IMG/VR virus record: IMGVR_UViG_3300042356_000801
Location: 27,170 to 91,169 of that record
Direction: 5' to 3' (one strand)
DNA length: 64,000 bases
Source: a virus
Shown here: positions 56,747 through 63,381 of the stretch, piece by piece
How positions within the stretch are numbered: the first letter of the stretch is position 1
How the letters are laid out: each line of letters starts with the position of its first letter
The notes under the pieces: generated by a model
Told to the model about the DNA's origin: nothing
Seen by the model: the letters and a program-made list of their open reading frames with translations, nothing else
Databases searched by the model: none
Position numbers and translations under genes: made by a program

Positions 56747-56768
56747 GTTTTATTGATAAGATACCAGC
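56747..56768 (+). promoter_or_regulatory. Possible leaderless promoter
   Basis: TTGCAA lies about 16 bases ahead of TAAGAT, and the ATG at 56770 follows only about seven bases later. A transcript starting here would have almost no leader, which is common in actinobacteria. A separate TTGACA lies upstream near 56691 but with a poor -10. Confidence 0.35.
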
Positions 56769-56769
56769 C

Positions 56770-56985
56770 ATGGAAGAACTAGACCGTTTCTTATCGGAAC
56801 TATCAGAACTCTACTCTTATGACAATTTCTTTAGGGTTTCAGCAGAGAGCGTCATAGACCGCCTCCTTGAAGTCAGAAACTCGCTAGAGCAAACAAAGCC
56901 TAGGGAGATAGTCATTGACGGGGATGAATTGTCTAAATATTTTCGCGGAAGCAAGCGTTCTGAGGAACTTGGCCTAGATGACTAG
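56770..56985 (+). CDS. Small helical hypothetical protein
   Basis: A 71-residue, mostly helical acidic protein. It overlaps the next gene by eight bases and follows the possible leaderless promoter. No motif is recognised. It may be a partner of the endonuclease-like protein encoded next. Confidence 0.55.
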   Translation: MEELDRFLSELSELYSYDNFFRVSAESVIDRLLEVRNSLEQTKPREIVIDGDELSKYFRGSKRSEELGLDD

Positions 56986-57442
56986 GAAAGAATACGACCT
57001 CCCTCAAAGAACATTTGATTTCAAAAAAGATTTGTCATTTGGACACCAAGGCGAAGACCTTATAACTGGGTTTCTTGACTCGCTATCGGCGGGCAGCTTT
57101 GAGGTAAAGACCGATAGGTACAGAAACGGCCGAATGGTTGTGGAAACCAACCAAAACCCTAAAGCGATAAAAGACGACAATGGTGAACCAATTTGGGTTC
57201 CAAGCGGGATAAACGTAACCACAGCAAAGTGGTGGGTTTACGTGTTTGCTCTAGACGGTTCTTTTGTAATGGTTGATACAGGCCGACTCAAAAGGTATCT
57301 TCGTATCAACAAGCACAAGTTCAATGAGTCAACTAAAAAAGCACTTGGCGGGGCAGATAACCCGGCTAGGGGGTTTTTACTGATGGCCAACGATGTGCAA
57401 GACTTATTAATCAATACCGAATATGATGTGGAAACAGAATAA
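56978..57442 (+). CDS. PD-(D/E)XK endonuclease-like protein
   Basis: A 154-residue protein with a likely restriction-endonuclease fold: G-H-Q-G-E-D-L near residue 22, F-E-V-K-T-D near residue 43 (E-x-K), and G-R-M-V-V-E-T near residue 52 completing the acidic set. The remainder has W-W-V-Y-V-F and R-Y-L-R-I. It may resolve or nick DNA. Coupled to the preceding and following genes by short overlaps. Confidence 0.65.
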   Translation: MTRKEYDLPQRTFDFKKDLSFGHQGEDLITGFLDSLSAGSFEVKTDRYRNGRMVVETNQNPKAIKDDNGEPIWVPSGINVTTAKWWVYVFALDGSFVMVDTGRLKRYLRINKHKFNESTKKALGGADNPARGFLLMANDVQDLLINTEYDVETE

Positions 57443-57780
57443 TGGAAATGCCAGACCTTCCTCCTGAACAAAAAAGACAAGAAGAACGCAGGGCTCTAAA
57501 GTTTTGGATTGAGCAATGTCACACCCTCGAAGACAAGCTTTCATCTTCCAAATCAGAAGTCATGCAGTTGAAAAGTATTCTCAAGATTTGGATGCCAGAA
57601 GTTATGTCGGCTAGGTCGGAAGACTATTTTGCGGCCGGGTGGCTTGCGGAACTAGATGTAAAGCTTCCAGAGATGGATGCAGACATACGCAAAGCCGCAG
57701 AACTCCTGGGAGAGATACCTACCTACTGGGATGGCAATAGCGACCCGGAAACAAACGCAACATGGCGAATATACCCATAA
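57442..57780 (+). CDS. Hypothetical protein
   Basis: A 112-residue protein, helical and charged at the N-terminus (E-E-R-R-A-L-K-F-W-I-E-Q), with an aromatic, Pro-rich end (P-T-Y-W-D-G-N). The TAATGG overlap couples it to the endonuclease-like gene. A tRNA follows nine bases after its stop. Function unknown. Confidence 0.55.
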   Translation: MEMPDLPPEQKRQEERRALKFWIEQCHTLEDKLSSSKSEVMQLKSILKIWMPEVMSARSEDYFAAGWLAELDVKLPEMDADIRKAAELLGEIPTYWDGNSDPETNATWRIYP

Positions 57781-57788
57781 TCATTCGA

Positions 57789-57861
57789 GCCCTCGTAGCT
57801 CAGTGGTTAGAGCAGCACTCTTATAAAGTGTTGGTGGTGGGTTCAATTCCCATCGGGGGCA
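57789..57861 (+). tRNA. tRNA-Ile (anticodon UAU)
   Basis: A 73-base cloverleaf. The acceptor stem is GCCCTCG/CGGGGGC. The D arm is normal, the anticodon stem GCACT/AGTGT encloses CTTATAA, and the T arm is GTGGG-TTCAATT-CCCAT. The anticodon TAT reads AUA. CCA is not encoded. AUA codons are frequent in the giant ORFs, so this tRNA would help the phage. Confidence 0.85.
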
Positions 57862-57879
57862 CTGTGAAAGGAAATAGCA

Positions 57880-58104
57880 ATGGGTAAAACACCAGCACAA
57901 AAACGAGTACAAGCATCACGCGGAGTGAAGCCCAAAAAAAGACGTAAGAAACCAGCAGACCCTCGCACTTCAGAAATTGTTCCTAGAGCCGGTCAGGTAA
58001 AAATTACAAGAGCTGACGGAACGGTCGAGTTTCAGGCTTCAAAAAAACCCACAAAACTAAACAAAACACCATATGCTCCAGTGCGTCCTAAAAAAGCGTT
58101 CTGA
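57880..58104 (+). CDS. Small basic hypothetical protein
   Basis: A 74-residue Lys/Arg-rich protein (K-P-K-K-R-R-K-K-P) with a predicted beta segment V-K-I-T-R-A-D-G-T-V-E-F. It sits between a tRNA and the endonuclease VII gene and has a GAAAGGAAA ribosome-binding site. It may bind nucleic acid. Confidence 0.6.
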   Translation: MGKTPAQKRVQASRGVKPKKRRKKPADPRTSEIVPRAGQVKITRADGTVEFQASKKPTKLNKTPYAPVRPKKAF

Positions 58105-58133
58105 GACTCGCACCAAATAGACAAGAGAAAACA

Positions 58134-58976
58134 ATGGCAATAAGAACAGTAAACCACATCCCTTTTCATAAGCGTCCAAAGCCTGCATATCTTGTATGGA
58201 TAAGAGACGACAGCCGTACTGGTGAAGAAGTAAAGACGCTAGAGAACTACGACGGATACAGGCATCTACATACATGGCAGAACGGCATGTGTGCAATGTG
58301 TGGAAGAGACGGTGACAGACTGGTTCTAGACCATTGCCATGAGACGGGTCTTGCTCGTGGCTTTCTTTGCTCCCCATGCAACATTAAAGAGTCAAAAAGC
58401 TTTGATGTGATTGAGTGGGATATTTATAGGAAGTTTCCCCCGGCAGTAGTACTAGGGCTAAAGTTCTATTACAACGACTTTGGTCAAGCGCCCTACCCCG
58501 TTCAGCATACGTTCTCCAAAGAACAGGTTGATGCCGGCATTGAAGAGTGGGAGAACTCCACTTGCTACGAACTTGTGAAACTATTCTGCAACTACAGGGC
58601 GAATTTGGATTGGGTAAATCTATCCGACATGCGTTTGCTAGTTCGTAAATCTTTGGCCCATGTACGGGATGTCTCTGGAGTAGAAGTTCTGTCAGAGAAT
58701 GAAAAAGCACATGGAGACGCAGTGTTGACAATGGAAAAAATCCTCAACCCAAAGAAAGTTGAAGAGATAGAAGAAGTTGTGGATAAATCTATTTCAACCG
58801 AAGAGAGTTCAGCAAGAAATGATAGGTACTTCTCAATCGACGAAGAAGATAGAGACATGGTCGATACTCTTGCGCTAGCCATATCCAATGCTGTTGGTAA
58901 ACCAATCAACTCACAAGATGTACTAGAAGCTTTGGCCCAGTCAGGAATATCTATCTATCCAGTATCGGATAAATAG
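58134..58976 (+). CDS. Recombination endonuclease VII-like HNH protein
   Basis: A 280-residue protein. The N-terminal nuclease has C-A-M-C-G near residue 47, L-D-H-C-H-E-T-G with the catalytic His, R-G-F-L-C-S-P-C-N, and the Asn. These are the standard T4 endonuclease VII motifs. The rest is an acidic, helical extension (from residue 100) that is not recognised. It could cleave branched DNA before packaging, complementing the RuvC-like gene at 6142. Confidence 0.85.
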   Translation: MAIRTVNHIPFHKRPKPAYLVWIRDDSRTGEEVKTLENYDGYRHLHTWQNGMCAMCGRDGDRLVLDHCHETGLARGFLCSPCNIKESKSFDVIEWDIYRKFPPAVVLGLKFYYNDFGQAPYPVQHTFSKEQVDAGIEEWENSTCYELVKLFCNYRANLDWVNLSDMRLLVRKSLAHVRDVSGVEVLSENEKAHGDAVLTMEKILNPKKVEEIEEVVDKSISTEESSARNDRYFSIDEEDRDMVDTLALAISNAVGKPINSQDVLEALAQSGISIYPVSDK

Positions 58977-58981
58977 CAATC

Positions 58982-59055
58982 GGGCCCTTAGCTCAGTTGG
59001 TTAGAGCGCCGGACTCATAATCCGTTGGTCGTGGGTTCAAGTCCCACAGGGCCCA
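58982..59055 (+). tRNA. tRNA with CAU anticodon (Met or Ile2)
   Basis: A 74-base cloverleaf with acceptor GGGCCCT/AGGGCCC, anticodon loop CTCATAA (CAU), and T arm GTGGG-TTCAAGT-CCCAC. The CAU tRNA may be elongator Met or, after lysidine modification, Ile2; sequence alone does not decide. CCA is not encoded. Confidence 0.9.
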
Positions 59056-59083
59056 CAGATAAATTTAAATAAGAAAGAAGACA

Positions 59084-59362
59084 ATGTCTAATCAGTCGTC
59101 AATGACTCAAGGTGCAAATAGGTTATCTATTGACACCGTTCTCAAGATGTTTGCCGAGAAAGAACTAGCCGCAGGCGATATCGGAGAGGTTTGTGGGTTT
59201 TCCCGCAAGACCTACTATCGATTCAAGCAAAACGGGGTCTCTTTGGAGTGGGCTGAGAAAATCGCCCACTGCCTCGGACTGCACCCCACGGAGATTTGGG
59301 GAACAGCGTACCTAATGTCCTGTGCTGCCGAAGAAGCCGAAAATGGGCACTCATTCGTTTAA
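59084..59362 (+). CDS. Small HTH regulator
   Basis: A 92-residue protein with a helix-turn-helix (I-G-E-V-C-G-F-S-R-K-T-Y-Y-R-F-K) followed by W-A-E-K-I-A-H-C-L-G-L-H-P-T-E-I-W-G. This W-A...L-G...P-x-E-I-W-G arrangement is common in actinobacterial phage regulators. Likely a repressor or activator of the genes to its right. Confidence 0.75.
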   Translation: MSNQSSMTQGANRLSIDTVLKMFAEKELAAGDIGEVCGFSRKTYYRFKQNGVSLEWAEKIAHCLGLHPTEIWGTAYLMSCAAEEAENGHSFV

Positions 59363-59515
59363 ACATTTAGAGGCCGTCTACGGCCCGCACAACGCCGCTG
59401 AGGGCACCCCGCACCCGCCCGGCCGCAACTATCCGGCATCGTTAAGTTGTATTAAACAATCCAGCGCGCAGCGCTCCGCGAAATTTTTTAAAAACAGCAC
59501 AATATGCCCACAAGT

Positions 59516-59537
59516 CCGATAAATTTATCCGAAAGAG
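59516..59537. promoter_or_regulatory. Palindromic operator-like site 1
   Basis: CGATAAATTTATCCG contains the perfect palindrome GATAAATTTATC followed by CGAAAGAG. It lies 20-40 bases upstream of the LexA-like gene. The same GATAAATYTATCCGRAAGAG sequence occurs again at 59869-59888. Confidence 0.55.
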
Positions 59538-59556
59538 ACGACAGGAGCTAATTTTT

Positions 59557-59853
59557 ATGGCTAACCCCAATCCATACCAAGCATCAAACGACGGAGTCAC
59601 CATGCGCCACCGCGAAATGGGAGTACGACTACTCAGATTCGTCTATGAATACCGTGAAGAGAACGGATTCCCCCCATCAGTACGAGAAATATGTGCCAAA
59701 TTGGGCTACAACTCGTCAAGCTCCGGCAAAACGCTTCTAGAAATAACAGAAAAGCGTGGCTGGCTGCAGGTCAACACGAAAATCCCACGAGGAATCAAGA
59801 TTCTGGAAGAAGGAATGACCGTGTTGCAGGAAGAAATTCCAGAAAGTAAATAA
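59557..59853 (+). CDS. LexA-like DNA-binding domain without peptidase
   Basis: A 98-residue protein matching only the LexA N-terminal winged HTH: L-L-R-F-V-Y-E-Y, E-N-G-F-P-P-S-V-R-E-I-C near residue 40, L-G-Y-N-S-S-S, and R-G-W-L with R-G-I-K-I-L. The Ser-Lys self-cleavage domain of LexA is absent, so it should not respond to RecA in the usual way. It could be a constitutive repressor or a competitor for host SOS sites. AGGAG precedes the ATG. Confidence 0.85.
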   Translation: MANPNPYQASNDGVTMRHREMGVRLLRFVYEYREENGFPPSVREICAKLGYNSSSSGKTLLEITEKRGWLQVNTKIPRGIKILEEGMTVLQEEIPESK

Positions 59854-59866
59854 AAAACGCCCCCTT

Positions 59867-59888
59867 TGGATAAATCTATCCGGAAGAG
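59867..59888. promoter_or_regulatory. Palindromic operator-like site 2
   Basis: TGGATAAATCTATCCGGAAGAG shares 18 of 20 bases with site 1 over GATAAAT-TATCCG-AAGAG. It lies just downstream of the LexA-like gene and upstream of the next gene. A partial third copy (TTTGGATAAATCTAGTGGAG) is at 60189-60208. Confidence 0.55.
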
Positions 59889-59940
59889 CTGAGTACTTCA
59901 GTTGTATTTCTAGGGGGGTACTGACACTAAGGTAAATATC

Positions 59941-60147
59941 ATGACCCTACGAGACCAAAAAGAGTACATGCTTCAAACCGTAGAACGCTTTAGAGGCTAT
60001 GACCACCCTAAAGCACGTGCCTATGTCGAGTACTACGACCAAAACGGCCACTTCCCGTCCGGCATCTGGGATGATGTGCAAACACTGGACGTGCAGTTCG
60101 CCTTGCAGATTGCAACAGGTAAACGACCTGAGGATTTAGAAGCATAA
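59941..60147 (+). CDS. Small hypothetical protein
   Basis: A 68-residue protein, helical at the start (D-Q-K-E-Y-M-L-Q-T-V-E), then Y-V-E-Y-Y-D-Q-N-G-H-F-P-S-G-I-W and a helical end (A-L-Q-I-A-T-G-K-R-P). No family recognised. It follows operator-like site 2 and precedes the long repeat tract. Confidence 0.5.
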   Translation: MTLRDQKEYMLQTVERFRGYDHPKARAYVEYYDQNGHFPSGIWDDVQTLDVQFALQIATGKRPEDLEA

Positions 60148-60299
60148 CCCCCTCGCATTTAGAAGAACAATCTCTTCTCTCTGGGGAGTTTGGATAAATC
60201 TAGTGGAGATTTGGTGAGCTTCAAAAATTTCAAATTGAATCCCCCCCCGAATTGGGGTCGGCGTCGTGAAGGAATCGGGGCTACATACCCCCCATTCTG

Positions 60300-61240
60300 A
60301 GGGGCACGACACACCATTGTGTACGACAAGCACAACACATTGTGTATGAACAACACAACACAGCACACACTATCACACGCACACATCACGCACGCAATCG
60401 CAATGACATCACACATACATCACACGCAATGTCACACGCAATCACATACACGCAACAACATCACACATCACGCACACGCATCACATCACACACGCAATCG
60501 TTATCGCATTGACACACACATCACATACGCAATGTCGTATCGCACATCACATCACACATACGCAATCGCAATGTCAATCGTTATCGCACACGCAATCGTT
60601 ATCGCACACGCAATCGTTATCGCACACGCAATCGTTATCGCAATCGCAATCGTCATCACGCACAATGTCAATCGTTAGCGCATACACATCATCACATTCA
60701 TTAGTACACATCACATCATTCATTGACATCACATCATCACATACGCAATCGCATACACATCACATCATCATCACACATACATAGATGACATCACATCATT
60801 GACATCATCACATAGATGACACATCACATCACATCATCATTGACTCATCACGCACGCACACGCACACACGCACACCACGCACGCACCACACACGCATAGG
60901 TACATCACACGCACACCACATCACGCATTGACATAAGCACATAGGTAATCGCTTAGTGCTACGGGTGCTATGGGTAACTCGCACATACACGCCTACATAC
61001 ACACATAGGTACATAGGTACACGCACCTACCTACACACGCACACCTAGTACGCCCACCCCTTACCCCCCCTGCCCCCTGCCTACCCATTACCCCTACCCC
61101 CATAGGCACACACCACCTACACCATCACACATCACCTACCCCTATGAGGTGAGGCGCACATCATCACGGGTAGCCCTATGGGTAGTACATACATACCCCC
61201 TATACACATACCCCCCCTACCTACCTACCTACCTACCCCA
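60300..61240. repeat. Long A/C-rich non-coding repeat tract
   Basis: About 940 bases made largely of CACAT, CACACG, CAATCG and TATCG words, with very little G outside CGCA/CATTG contexts. It turns into C-rich runs (CCTACC, ACCCCCC) near 61040-61230. The small ORFs inside are low-complexity and probably not genes. It may be a replication or packaging region, or a relic of repeat expansion. Nothing else is identifiable in 60148-61287. Confidence 0.85.
60575..60640 (+). repeat. 18-bp tandem repeat
   Basis: The unit CAATCGTTATCGCACACG is present in three full copies (60575, 60593, 60611) and one partial copy (60629-60640). There are no unique spacers, so it is not a CRISPR. It resembles iterons in form. 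Confidence 0.9.
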
Positions 61241-61287
61241 TACGCAAATGCTTGACATTGACCCCCATAGCGATTACCGTAATAGGT

Positions 61288-61578
61288 ATGAGGAACAGCA
61301 CACCACACAGCACATACATCAGAAGGCGTATCGTCACAGCCACCCTTGTGACTATCGCCCTTATCGCAGTATCACAGATACTAAGCAAGACCATTTACGA
61401 CAAGTACCACTACACCTGCCCTACTATGAGCGTGAGAGTAGTGAGAGGCGACACTCTCTCAGGTATCACAGCGAAGCATTGTGAGGGGCACACACTCCAA
61501 GCAAGTTGGGACATAGCCAATGAGCGTGGTACTAGCGCACTTGATACAGGTGACATCATTCAGTTAGGGGGCAAGTGA
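61288..61578 (+). CDS. Membrane-anchored LysM protein
   Basis: A 96-residue protein with a basic N-terminus, one transmembrane helix (about residues 15-34) and a C-terminal LysM-like domain: V-R-V-V-R-G-D-T-L-S-G-I-T, A-S-W-D-I-A-N and L-D-T-G-D-I-I-Q-L. It should sit in the membrane and contact peptidoglycan. The ATG at 61288 is preferred to 61252. A longer frame (61149-61484) in another phase is a shadow. Confidence 0.75.
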   Translation: MRNSTPHSTYIRRRIVTATLVTIALIAVSQILSKTIYDKYHYTCPTMSVRVVRGDTLSGITAKHCEGHTLQASWDIANERGTSALDTGDIIQLGGK

Positions 61579-61579
61579 G

Positions 61580-61897
61580 ATGAAGCACATCAGCGAACTA
61601 CTAGCAGAGGTACTAGCACAACTTGTTAGTCGCCCGTACAACGCACTAGCATTAGGTGATAGCGACAAGGAGAACGCAATGACCATAGAGGACAACTCGT
61701 ACACCAAGACACACCCCAAGTTTGTACTGTGCCCTCGTTGTGAAGGTTTCATTCCGAACAACGACACCCCAGGCGCATACCCAGGTGCTATCTCTCGCCT
61801 TGACAACAAGACCGAGATTTGTTCAGAGTGTGGAACGATAGAAGCAATGCTTGACTGGCAAGGCGAACTCACCGACTGGCGTAAGCCACAGGAGTAA
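61580..61897 (+). CDS. Small zinc-ribbon protein
   Basis: A 105-residue protein. C-P-R-C-E-G-F and I-C-S-E-C-G-T-I-E-A flank P-G-A-I-S-R-L-D-N-K-T-E, a paired-Cys arrangement common in small phage proteins. It follows the LysM gene by one base. Function unknown. Confidence 0.7.
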   Translation: MKHISELLAEVLAQLVSRPYNALALGDSDKENAMTIEDNSYTKTHPKFVLCPRCEGFIPNNDTPGAYPGAISRLDNKTEICSECGTIEAMLDWQGELTDWRKPQE

Positions 61898-61926
61898 AAC
61901 ACTCGCAAGGCCGATACTGTGAAGGT

Positions 61927-62211
61927 ATGGAAAACACACCCGAAGAATACGCAATGGTCACTCTCTCAATGGAAGAACTAAACGAACTTCGCAGGATACT
62001 GAGAGGTCACTGTCGCAATCTCTCACGCAAAGAAGCGAGAGGCGACGAAGTCCCGGAGGACAAGGTAGAACTAGCGAACGCAATGCTCCATAGAGTAAGC
62101 GACCTTCTCTTAGAGATAGAGACATACGACATCATTGGTGACGCAATGAGAGATGGCTCGTTTGAGAAAGTTGTCAAAAGCTGGCAAAGCGACACGGGTG
62201 ACCACGGGTAG
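61927..62211 (+). CDS. Hypothetical protein
   Basis: A 94-residue charged, mostly helical protein (M-E-E-L-N-E-L-R-R-I-L-R-G). No motif. It ends 25 bases before the shared terminator with SSB. Confidence 0.55.
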   Translation: MENTPEEYAMVTLSMEELNELRRILRGHCRNLSRKEARGDEVPEDKVELANAMLHRVSDLLLEIETYDIIGDAMRDGSFEKVVKSWQSDTGDHG

Positions 62212-62235
62212 TCACTACACATAACGCATACATAG

Positions 62236-62273
62236 TAAAAGCCCCCTCACTCATTAGAGCAAGGGGGCTTTTA
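62236..62273. terminator. Bidirectional intrinsic terminator
   Basis: TAAAAGCCCCCT pairs with AGGGGGCTTTTA around a 13-14-base loop. The A- and T-rich arms let it act for the rightward gene (stop 62211) and the leftward SSB gene (stop 62316). Confidence 0.9.
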
Positions 62274-62315
62274 CCTTAGGGGGATTAGAGGGAAACAGTT
62301 CCCCCTAAGTTCTTG

Positions 62316-62777
62316 TTAGAACGGTTCGTCGTCTGCTCCGACATTAGCGAGTGTGCGCTTTGTGTTGGGGCGAGGCTTGTCTCCACCAACGGTGCGACCA
62401 CCATTGTTTTGACCACCTTCTGAACGCTGACGGCGTGTGACTGACTCAATAGCCGAAGTGTTGATAGCAATTTGCTCTGCTACTACTTCTACTGCTGAAC
62501 GGTTGTTGCCGTCTTTGTCCTCGTAGGTGCGTTGTTCCAAGCGACCAATAACTACTACGCCAATTCCTTTTTCCAAAGTCTTTGCGCCATTTTCTGCTGT
62601 GTATCGCCAAGCGACAACATTCACGAAAGAAACTTTTTCTTGCTTTTCGTTGTTGGTGTCGTACCATACATAGTTCACGGCAACCGAGAAACCAAGTCGT
62701 GCTTGACCACTCGTTGTAAAGGTCAATTCGGGGTCTGCCGTGACATTCCCGATAACCGTAATTGGACTATTGTTCAT
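62316..62777 (-). CDS. ssb: Single-stranded DNA-binding protein
   Basis: A 153-residue SSB. The OB fold starts I-T-V-I-G-N-V-T-A-D-P-E-L, continues with F-S-V-A-V and F-V-N-V-V-A-W, and G-I-G-V-V-V-I-G-R-L-E-Q-R-T-Y-E-D-K-D-G. The Gly/Asn-rich linker leads to an acidic tail D-D-E-P-F for protein contacts. A strong AAGGAG site precedes the ATG at 62777. It coats single strands during replication and partners the Rad52-like annealing protein. Confidence 0.95.
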   Translation of the reverse strand: MNNSPITVIGNVTADPELTFTTSGQARLGFSVAVNYVWYDTNNEKQEKVSFVNVVAWRYTAENGAKTLEKGIGVVVIGRLEQRTYEDKDGNNRSAVEVVAEQIAINTSAIESVTRRQRSEGGQNNGGRTVGGDKPRPNTKRTLANVGADDEPF

Positions 62778-62868
62778 TTTCTTCTCCTTGTGGGGTTGAG
62801 ATACTCACGATAGCAGTTGTCTAAGACATTCGCAACAGCGATAACTGCTTTTATTTTCTCTCTATGTT

Positions 62869-62898
62869 TTGACAAACAGAGGGGGGTTGCGATAGGCT
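62869..62898 (+). promoter_or_regulatory. Promoter for 62923 gene
   Basis: A perfect TTGACA at 62869-62874 is followed after 18 bases by TAGGCT at 62893-62898, which fits the actinobacterial TANNNT box. The ATG is 25 bases further on. Confidence 0.6.
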
Positions 62899-62922
62899 CT
62901 ACGGGTGGGCTAGGGTGGCTAG

Positions 62923-63270
62923 ATGAGTGAAACACCTACACCTAAAACACCCGAACAAAAAGAAGCATTCTCTGCCGTGTGTGAAGCACTAGGAGATGCC
63001 CTTTTCCTATTTCTCACAGACGAAACATTTACAGAAGACGAGCTGGAAGTTTTCGCAATAGACATTGCTGAACTTGCGTATCTTTGTCTCGGCGTATTTG
63101 ACCCACAGATAATCACAACGGAAACAGCAGAAGACGGGAAAAAGAAGTTCACTTTCAGTATGACTATCCCAACTACCGACCCGTTTGACACTTTTAGGAA
63201 TTACTACAAAGAAGTCATTGGCGTTTTCCCCGAAGATTTGGGCGACGACGACGACGAAAACGACGAATAG
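62923..63270 (+). CDS. Acidic hypothetical protein
   Basis: A 115-residue, very acidic protein ending in D-D-D-D-E-N-D-E. It is helical with a hydrophobic core (A-L-F-L-F-L-T, A-E-L-A-Y-L-C-L-G-V-F). No motif. Its charge suggests a DNA mimic or a scaffold, but this is only a possibility. Confidence 0.6.
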   Translation: MSETPTPKTPEQKEAFSAVCEALGDALFLFLTDETFTEDELEVFAIDIAELAYLCLGVFDPQIITTETAEDGKKKFTFSMTIPTTDPFDTFRNYYKEVIGVFPEDLGDDDDENDE

Positions 63271-63284
63271 CCCAATAAACACAA

Positions 63285-63298
63285 GTGTCCTAGGACAC
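63285..63298. promoter_or_regulatory. Perfect 14-bp palindrome
   Basis: GTGTCCTAGGACAC lies 14-27 bases before TAAAAT (63312-63317), a good TANNNT -10 box, and ahead of the Rpf-like gene. It is well placed to be an operator covering the -35 region. Confidence 0.6.
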
Positions 63299-63381
63299 TA
63301 AAACACGGGTGTAAAATAGATACACCACCAAACGCCCCCCTACTAACAGGGCAGTTCTATCCACTGAACAAAGGAAAACAA

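Noticed and set aside
60575-60640. Possible CRISPR array
   Set aside because: The 18-bp units are directly adjacent with no spacers and no cas genes are near.
60319-60784. Two ORFs in the A/C-rich tract (His/Thr/Ser-rich)
   Set aside because: Low-complexity translation of a repeat tract with no ribosome-binding site or protein-like composition.
61149-61484. 111-codon plus-strand ORF overlapping the LysM gene
   Set aside because: The competing frame (61288-61578) has a clear transmembrane helix and LysM domain; this one begins in the repeat tract and has none.
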